From assembly GCF_010686685.1 (NCBI RefSeq), contig NZ_JAAGWD010000013.1, positions 1 to 38,932 on the forward strand: a stretch of DNA of 38,932 bases, written 5' to 3'. This document shows positions 34,011 through 38,932 of the stretch, one piece after another. The translations under genes and the position numbers were made by a program. The stretch comes from Pontibacter burrus. Lineage in GTDB: Bacteria; Bacteroidota; Bacteroidia; Cytophagales; Hymenobacteraceae. Position 1 is the first letter of the stretch. Every line of letters starts with the position of its first letter. Under the pieces are notes generated by a model that did not search any database, was not told the origin of the DNA, and worked only from the letters and a program-made list of their open reading frames with translations.

Positions 34011-36200
34011 ATGATAATCGATCCGGAAGCAGAACGCAAAGAGATCTTACGACTTTACAGAAGATTACTTCGGCATGCAAAACCTTTTTTAAAGGATAAC
34101 GATGCCAAGATCATAAAGAAAGCCTTTAACACATCAGTGGAGGCGCATAAAGACATGCGCCGCAAATCCGGTGAGCCCTATATCTACCACCCGATAGCAG
34201 TTGCCCAGATAGCGGTAGAAGAAATTGGCTTAGGTACTACTTCTATAGTTGCAGCGCTTTTGCACGATGTGGTTGAAGACACGGAGCTGGAGATCGAAGA
34301 CATTGAACGTGACTTCGGATCAAGTGTAGCACGCATTATAGAAGGGCTTACCAAAATATCCGGCGTTTTCGACTATGGCTCTTCGCAGCAGGCCGAGAAC
34401 TTCCGTAAAATGCTGCTCACCCTGAGCGATGACGTGCGGGTTATATTGATAAAGCTGGCCGACCGCCTGCACAATATGCGAACGCTGGACAGCATGCCAC
34501 GCCACAAGCAGTTGAAGATTGCTTCCGAAACCATGTACTTATACGCTCCGCTGGCGCACCGTCTGGGTTTGTATGCCATCAAATCGGAACTGGAAGACCT
34601 TTACCTGAAGTATACAGATACAGCTACTTATAAGGATATCTCGAACAAGATCCGCCAGACACGCAGTGCCCGTAATAAGTTTATTAAAGATTTTATCTCT
34701 CCGATAGAAGAAGAACTGCGCAAGCATGGCTTTAACTTCACTATTAAAGGCAGGCCGAAGTCAATCTACTCTATCCTTAAAAAGATAAAGAAGCAGAACA
34801 TCACGTTTGACGAGATATATGACCTGTTTGCGATCCGGATCATACTGGATGTGCCTTTTGAGAATGAAAAGGCAGCATGCTGGCAGGTATACTCTATTAT
34901 AACGGACTTCTATCAGCCTAACCCGGACCGCCTGCGCGATTGGGTAAACACCCCAAAAGCCAATGGCTACGAATCGTTGCACACAACTGTAATGAGTAAA
35001 TCAGGGCAGTGGGTGGAAGTGCAGATCAGATCGCAGCGCATGGATGATATTGCCGAGCGTGGTTATGCCGCGCACTGGAAGTATAAGGATGGCGCCAACA
35101 ACGAGTCTGGTCTGGAGCAATGGATAAACAAAGTGCGTGATATGCTGGAGAACAACACCGGCAATGCACTGGAGTTTATGGATGAGTTCCGTAAAAACCT
35201 TTTCGTGGAAGAAGTGTTTGTGTTTACTCCGAAGGGCGAACTCATCATACTTCCGGACAAAGCCACAGCCCTAGATTTTGCTTTTGAAATACACAGCCAG
35301 ATAGGGCTGCATTGCCTGGGGGCAAAGGTAAATCAGAAACTGGTGCCGCTTAGTTACAGGTTGTATAACGGTGACCAGGTAGAGATCCTGACATCGCAGA
35401 AGCAGAAGCCTAACGAAGAATGGCTGAACTATGCCGTAACTTCAAAGGCGCGGTCCCGCATAAAAGAGGCACTGCGCGAAGAACGGAAACACAAATCTGA
35501 ACAGGGGAGGGTGTTGCTGGAAAAACGACTGGCGCAACTGAAGATTACCGATAACCAGGCAAACCTGAATAAGTTGATGGCCTTCTTTAATGTGCCAACT
35601 ATACAGGACCTGTACTATAGGCTGGCAATGGGGCACGTGGATCCGAAAAATATTAAAGAAGTAATCTTTACAGCCACATCTGAAAAAGGCAGTTCTACGC
35701 TTGATCCGAAGACCTTTGACCGGGAAGTGCAGAAAATACGCGGTGTAAATTCGGATATGCTGGTGATAGGGGAGAAGACCTCTAACATGAACTATAGAAT
35801 TTCTGCCTGCTGTAACCCGATACCTGGCGATGATGTGTTCGGCTTTGAGACCGGCGACGACGATATTGAGATACACCGTACCAATTGCCTGCGTGCCATC
35901 GAACTGATGTCAAACTATGGCAACCGTATCGTTCGTGCCAAATGGACGGATCAGAAAGAACTGGCGTTTCTGGCAGGTATCCGGATTAAAGGGACAGATA
36001 GAGTAGGGTTAGTAAACGATTTAACCCGCATTATCTCGAACAGTTTAAGAGTAAATATGCGCTCAATAACTATAGATTCGCATGATGGCATCTTTGAAGG
36101 GAACATAATGGTGTTTGTAAACGACACCGGCCACCTTGATAAGTTGATGCAGCGAATGGGGAAAGTGAACGGTATACTTACCGTTGAGCGTTTTGATTAA
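34011..36200 (+). CDS. Bifunctional (p)ppGpp synthetase/hydrolase (RelA/SpoT family)
   Basis: A 729-residue long RSH protein. The hydrolase HD domain shows GEPYIYHPIAVAQI (His60) and AALLHDVVEDTE (His85-Asp86), intact for ppGpp hydrolysis. The synthetase domain has GRPKSIYSILKKIKKQ and YDLFAIRIIL, then the TGS domain (VFTPKGELIILPDKATALDFAF) and a C-terminal ACT domain near KGTDRVGLVNDLTRIIS. Both halves appear complete, so it is likely the single Rel/SpoT enzyme controlling alarmone level. The ATG at 34011 is chosen over an in-frame TTG at 33987. It is first of an operon ending in purA. Confidence 0.95.
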   Translation: MIIDPEAERKEILRLYRRLLRHAKPFLKDNDAKIIKKAFNTSVEAHKDMRRKSGEPYIYHPIAVAQIAVEEIGLGTTSIVAALLHDVVEDTELEIEDIERDFGSSVARIIEGLTKISGVFDYGSSQQAENFRKMLLTLSDDVRVILIKLADRLHNMRTLDSMPRHKQLKIASETMYLYAPLAHRLGLYAIKSELEDLYLKYTDTATYKDISNKIRQTRSARNKFIKDFISPIEEELRKHGFNFTIKGRPKSIYSILKKIKKQNITFDEIYDLFAIRIILDVPFENEKAACWQVYSIITDFYQPNPDRLRDWVNTPKANGYESLHTTVMSKSGQWVEVQIRSQRMDDIAERGYAAHWKYKDGANNESGLEQWINKVRDMLENNTGNALEFMDEFRKNLFVEEVFVFTPKGELIILPDKATALDFAFEIHSQIGLHCLGAKVNQKLVPLSYRLYNGDQVEILTSQKQKPNEEWLNYAVTSKARSRIKEALREERKHKSEQGRVLLEKRLAQLKITDNQANLNKLMAFFNVPTIQDLYYRLAMGHVDPKNIKEVIFTATSEKGSSTLDPKTFDREVQKIRGVNSDMLVIGEKTSNMNYRISACCNPIPGDDVFGFETGDDDIEIHRTNCLRAIELMSNYGNRIVRAKWTDQKELAFLAGIRIKGTDRVGLVNDLTRIISNSLRVNMRSITIDSHDGIFEGNIMVFVNDTGHLDKLMQRMGKVNGILTVERFD

Positions 36201-36228
36201 GGCTTAGCCTAACTATAAGACAAACGAC

Positions 36229-36729
36229 ATGGCATTAGATCCTGTAAAATTTGAAGAAGTAAAGAAGATATTTACCGCCTACCTGGAGAGCAAGGGGCTT
36301 CGTAAAACACCGGAGCGCTATGCTATTCTGGAGGAGATATATTCCCGCGACGGGCACTTTGATGTGGAGTCGCTTTATATAAGTATGAAAAACAAGAACT
36401 ACCAGGTAAGCCGGGCTACAGTATACAATACCCTGGACCTGCTGGTAGAAAATGACCTTGTAAGCAAGCACCAGTTTGGCCGTAACCTGGCACAATACGA
36501 AAAATCATACGGTTATCGTCAGCACGACCACGTGATCTGTACCGAGTGCCATAAAGTGGTTGAATTCTGCGATCCAAGGGTACATCAGATCCAGACAATG
36601 GTGGGCGAACTATTAAATTTTCATATCTTGCACCATTCTCTGAACCTATATGGCATATGTGGCGATTGCCGCGCCAAAAAAGTTACCAAAGAGCAAACAC
36701 ATGAAGTACCAGACCGAGCTGAAAGATAA
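36229..36729 (+). CDS. Fur-family transcriptional regulator (second)
   Basis: A 166-residue Fur-type regulator. A DNA-binding winged helix ([21 protein letters not shown], then [18 protein letters not shown]) is followed by the metal domain with [18 protein letters not shown] and the second pair CGDC. His and Cys placement is that of classical Fur/Zur. It begins 28 nt after the rel gene and its 3' end overlaps the STAS gene by 29 nt. Target metal is not deducible; an iron role is the common default. Distinct from the one near the CDF gene, it has a longer N-terminal helix. Confidence 0.9.
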   Translation: MALDPVKFEEVKKIFTAYLESKGLRKTPERYAILEEIYSRDGHFDVESLYISMKNKNYQVSRATVYNTLDLLVENDLVSKHQFGRNLAQYEKSYGYRQHDHVICTECHKVVEFCDPRVHQIQTMVGELLNFHILHHSLNLYGICGDCRAKKVTKEQTHEVPDRAER

Positions 36730-37051
36730 TTTGCTGTTTGTACGGCTGGAGGGCGACCTTGTAGCGGGCAAAGACACACAGCAGATGATTGAGGAAGTGG
36801 ATGGTTTGCAGAACAGAAAACTGTTGCTTTGCGCTATAGATCTTTCTAATGTCAGATTTATGGACAGTAGCGGTATGGGTGTGCTTGTATCATTACTTAC
36901 CAAGTTCAGAAACCGGGGTGGCGAGCTGGTGCTTATTAAACCATCTGATCATATCCGAAAGCTGCTCATTGTTACGAAACTCAACGCTATATTTACGATA
37001 GCTGAGAACGACGAATTTGCAGCCCAGTTCTTACAGGAATCTATTTACTAA
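36701..37051 (+). CDS. STAS-domain anti-sigma factor antagonist
   Basis: A 116-residue single STAS domain, the SpoIIAA/RsbV type, which binds an anti-sigma factor or serine kinase when unphosphorylated. The helix after the switch reads [14 protein letters not shown], with the Ser cluster that is phosphorylated in relatives, and [19 protein letters not shown] is the C-terminal part. I chose the ATG at 36701 (MKYQTEL), which overlaps the fur gene by 29 nt; a longer frame from 36650 would sit deeper in fur. No partner kinase or sigma factor is in the window. It precedes purA by 7 nt. Confidence 0.88.
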   Translation: MKYQTELKDNLLFVRLEGDLVAGKDTQQMIEEVDGLQNRKLLLCAIDLSNVRFMDSSGMGVLVSLLTKFRNRGGELVLIKPSDHIRKLLIVTKLNAIFTIAENDEFAAQFLQESIY

Positions 37052-37058
37052 TACTTAA

Positions 37059-38342
37059 ATGGCAGTTGATATATTATTAGGTCTGCAGTGGGGCGACGAA
37101 GGCAAAGGCAAAATCGTTGACGTACTGGCACCAACCTATGACATTGTAGCCCGTTTCCAGGGAGGACCTAATGCAGGTCATACATTAGAGTTTGAAGGTA
37201 CAAAACACGTATTGCACCAGATTCCATCAGGGATTTTTCATTCGCATATCCAGAATATTATCGGCAATGGCGTAGTGCTCGACCCGATTGTGTTCCAGGT
37301 TGAGATGAAAAAGCTACAGGATCGTGGTGTTGATGCAGCTCAAAACCTTTTTATCTCAAAAAAGGCCGCACTGATCCTGCCATCACATAAAGTACTAGAC
37401 AGAGTTTCGGAAGAAGCAATGGGTAGTGGCAAAATTGGTTCTACCTTAAAAGGTATAGGCCCTACTTATCAAGATAAAATTGGTCGTGTTGGTTTACGAG
37501 TAGGCGATATTCTGGCAGCTGATTTTAAAGAGCGTTACAATAAGCTGGTGGAGCGTCATCGTAAAACGATAGAGTACTACGGACAAAAGCTGGAAATTGA
37601 AGAGCAGGAGCAGCACTTCTTTGCCGCTGTAGATTACCTGCGTACCTTAAAGCTTGCGGATACAGAGTATTTGATCAACGATGCCCTTAATAGCGGTAAG
37701 CGAATACTAGCTGAAGGCGCGCAAGGGTCATTGCTGGACGTTGATTTCGGAACTTACCCGTTTGTTACTTCATCTACAACTATGGTGGCCGGAGCCTGTA
37801 CAGGTTTAGGAGTTGCACCTAAGTATATTGGCGAAGTATACGGTATATTTAAAGCATACTGCACGCGTGTAGGTAGTGGCCCTTTCCCTACAGAGCTGTT
37901 AAATGAAGAAGGTGAAGCCATTCGTCAGGCTGGACGTGAGTTTGGTTCAACTACCGGTCGTCCGCGCCGTTGCGGTTGGGTAGATTTACCAACTCTTAAG
38001 TATAGCATCATGTTAAATGGAGTTACTCAGTTAAACATGATGAAAGCCGACGTGCTGACAGACTTTGACACTATAAAAGTTTGTACACACTATAAGTTAC
38101 CTAACGGCGAATTGACTGACAGACTGCCGCATAGTTTAGAAGCTGATGAACTGGAGCCAGTTTATGAAGAGTTGCCAGGCTGGAGAGTAGATCTTAATAA
38201 AATAGATTCAGTTGATGAGCTACCAGACGCCTTTAGAAATTATCTTACTTATATAGAGTCTCATCTGCATGTGCCGATAACTATAGTTTCGGTAGGGCCA
38301 GATAGGAAGAGCACCTTAAAGAGAGAAGCCGTAAAAGCTTAG
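37059..38342 (+). CDS. purA: Adenylosuccinate synthetase PurA
   Basis: A 427-residue enzyme joining IMP and aspartate with GTP to make adenylosuccinate, first committed step to AMP. ILLGLQWGDEGKGKIVD (5-21) is the phosphate loop, ARFQGGPNAGHT the IMP/catalytic His segment, GSGKIGSTLKGIGPTYQDKIGR the switch, and STTGRPRRCGWVDLP the C-terminal substrate loop. All are intact. It is last in the rel-fur-STAS operon. In other bacteria PurA is inhibited by (p)ppGpp, which makes the shared operon notable. A perfect AACTATAGTT lies near its end at 38279. Confidence 0.97.
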   Translation: MAVDILLGLQWGDEGKGKIVDVLAPTYDIVARFQGGPNAGHTLEFEGTKHVLHQIPSGIFHSHIQNIIGNGVVLDPIVFQVEMKKLQDRGVDAAQNLFISKKAALILPSHKVLDRVSEEAMGSGKIGSTLKGIGPTYQDKIGRVGLRVGDILAADFKERYNKLVERHRKTIEYYGQKLEIEEQEQHFFAAVDYLRTLKLADTEYLINDALNSGKRILAEGAQGSLLDVDFGTYPFVTSSTTMVAGACTGLGVAPKYIGEVYGIFKAYCTRVGSGPFPTELLNEEGEAIRQAGREFGSTTGRPRRCGWVDLPTLKYSIMLNGVTQLNMMKADVLTDFDTIKVCTHYKLPNGELTDRLPHSLEADELEPVYEELPGWRVDLNKIDSVDELPDAFRNYLTYIESHLHVPITIVSVGPDRKSTLKREAVKA

Positions 38343-38356
38343 AATTATTTACAACT

Positions 38357-38410
38357 ATAACTATAGCAAAAGGCCCCAGGTACATACCCGGGGCCTTTTG
38401 CTATAGTTAT
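38357..38410. terminator. Bidirectional terminator after purA
   Basis: A perfect 21-bp stem (38357-38377 and 38390-38410) with a 12-nt loop. The inner part is GCAAAAGGCCCC/GGGGCCTTTTGC and the outer part is ATAACTATAG/CTATAGTTAT, that is, a copy of the dispersed palindrome on each side. Confidence 0.88.
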
Positions 38411-38655
38411 CTTATAGAAAGTGTAGAGAGAGGTTGAAGAAAATTAAAAATATCTGCTTCACTGGGAACTATAAACCTGCCTCAGCCTGTTCTTTCTTCA
38501 CGTCCGGCCGGCAGGGCCGGGGGAAAAGCAGCAAAAACACTCCCCATGATGGCGCCCACAGGGCACGGGTTTGACAAGACGGCTAGTTTTAGAAAATAAT
38601 TCCGCAGGCAATCAGTTACTTAGCCCGGGCCGGTAAAAAAGATCAGGGCCAGGGC

Positions 38656-38685
38656 TTGCAAGCTGGAAAAAGAGGTGTACTTTTG
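38656..38685 (+). promoter_or_regulatory. Promoter P1 of a downstream, off-window gene
   Basis: TTG (38656), 19 nt, TACTTTTG (38678-38685), then GCATCCCGTTCAGCAGG. Both elements and their spacing are canonical. Confidence 0.7.
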
Positions 38686-38832
38686 CATCCCGTTCAGCAG
38701 GAAGGGCAAGGAAGTTGGAAAGAGGAGCAAGGGACGGAAAGGGGATCGAAACCTTTTCTTTATAGCCCGGCAGGAGCGATGAGCGCGGCTGCCTTCTTGG
38801 AAAGTCTTCCAAAAAAATCTTTTTGTAAATGC

Positions 38833-38864
38833 TTGCAAACATCACCGGAAGGGTGTTACCTTTG
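38833..38864 (+). promoter_or_regulatory. Promoter P2, related to P1
   Basis: TTG (38833), 21 nt, TACCTTTG (38857-38864), then GCAACCCGGTTCAGGCAG, clearly related to the region after P1. An A/T tract (AAAAAAATCTTTTTG) lies just upstream and may act as an UP element. Confidence 0.75.
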
Positions 38865-38932
38865 CAACCCGGTTCAGGCAGTGAGTCGGACGCAGTTCAG
38901 GTCTTTGCTTTAGAAGGGAAGGCCAGGTGAAA

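Larger units (their letters stand above)
182..38410. repeat. Highly iterated palindrome AACTATAGTT dispersed over the window
   Basis: The 10-bp palindrome is present in perfect form at 182, 9282, 14777, 16841, 16875, 18188, 26241, 29159, 29628, 29714 and 38279 (first base). The core CTATAG occurs about 63 times by eye count, on no preferred strand because it is self-complementary. Half-sites such as TATAGTT and AACTATA are more numerous still. Copies lie between genes and inside coding sequences. Composition alone would predict of order ten CTATAG cores in this length and far less than one perfect 10-mer; this is my rough estimate, not a computed statistic. Function is unknown. Possibilities are a nucleoid or segregation protein site, a modification site, or a mutational product like HIP1. 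Confidence 0.85.
38411..38932. other. Non-coding right end with tandem promoters
   Basis: No credible gene is seen. Two strong promoter-like units (38656-38685 and 38833-38864) with related start regions point to a highly expressed gene beyond the window, most likely an rRNA operon. A CCGGCC/GGCCGG inverted repeat lies near 38503. Confidence 0.6.

Noticed and set aside
36650..36700. Longer start for the STAS gene
   Set aside because: The extension lies inside the fur coding sequence and adds residues unlike STAS domains; ATG 36701 fits the family.
38612..38913. Short frames at the right edge on both strands
   Set aside because: They overlap the two promoter units, have no recognisable product and differ between strands without support.

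Overview
The window looks like chromosomal DNA of a Bacteroidota bacterium of the Cytophagales/Hymenobacteraceae type; Pontibacter or a relative is my guess from gene content, not something the sequence proves. Evidence: start codons lack Shine-Dalgarno sequences, many genes have a Bacteroidota-type -7 element (TAnnTTTG, sometimes with TTG 19-21 nt upstream), base composition is moderate, and there are Bacteroidota-style modules (LytS/LytTR pair, single-domain heptose kinase, RND pump in adaptor-pump-TolC order).

Layout. 1-590: the 3' end of an unidentified gene, a strong terminator and a non-coding stretch. 590-2953: an acyltransferase-3 membrane protein and a convergent MgtC/DUF4010 protein. 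3049-8571: a tripartite RND efflux operon on the minus strand. 8895-14005: accessory genes, namely an alkyltransferase-like DNA repair protein with Ala at the catalytic Cys position, a secreted putative permuted NlpC/P60-like protein, an SMR transporter, a Fur-family regulator with a zinc-type CDF exporter, an Asp-box lipoprotein, an AT-rich orphan gene with uracil-DNA-glycosylase-like motifs, and a DUF7010-like membrane protein. 14193-17989: rlmH, a LytS/LytTR two-component pair, and an orphan protein with kinase-like motifs. 17990-19085: a long non-coding region of repeats. 19086-24930: aspartate aminotransferase, heptose-7-phosphate kinase and two tandem TrkH potassium transporters. 25099-29564: hemE, a lipoprotein, marC, purK and purE. 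29565-29927: a cluster of REP-like hairpins. 29928-33769: clpX, clpP, trigger factor and tRNA-Leu, all on the minus strand. 34011-38342: a rel/spoT, fur, STAS, purA operon. The right end carries two tandem strong promoters with no gene yet, probably the leader of an rRNA operon beyond the edge.

How genes work together. ClpX, ClpP and trigger factor form a protein quality-control block. PurK and PurE catalyse consecutive steps of purine synthesis, and PurA (AMP branch, a known target of (p)ppGpp inhibition in other bacteria) lies downstream of the (p)ppGpp synthetase/hydrolase gene. The efflux operon, SMR and CDF genes give a resistance and metal-homeostasis flavour to the left half.

The most striking signal is not a gene. 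The palindrome AACTATAGTT and its core CTATAG recur throughout the window. I counted about 63 cores and 11 perfect 10-mers by eye. They lie between genes, inside genes on both strands, at the feet of terminator stems and in dense arrays (14 cores in about 640 bp at 18046-18688). This resembles a highly iterated palindrome of the HIP1 kind known from cyanobacteria. I know of no description of this one, and it is my best candidate for an undescribed system.
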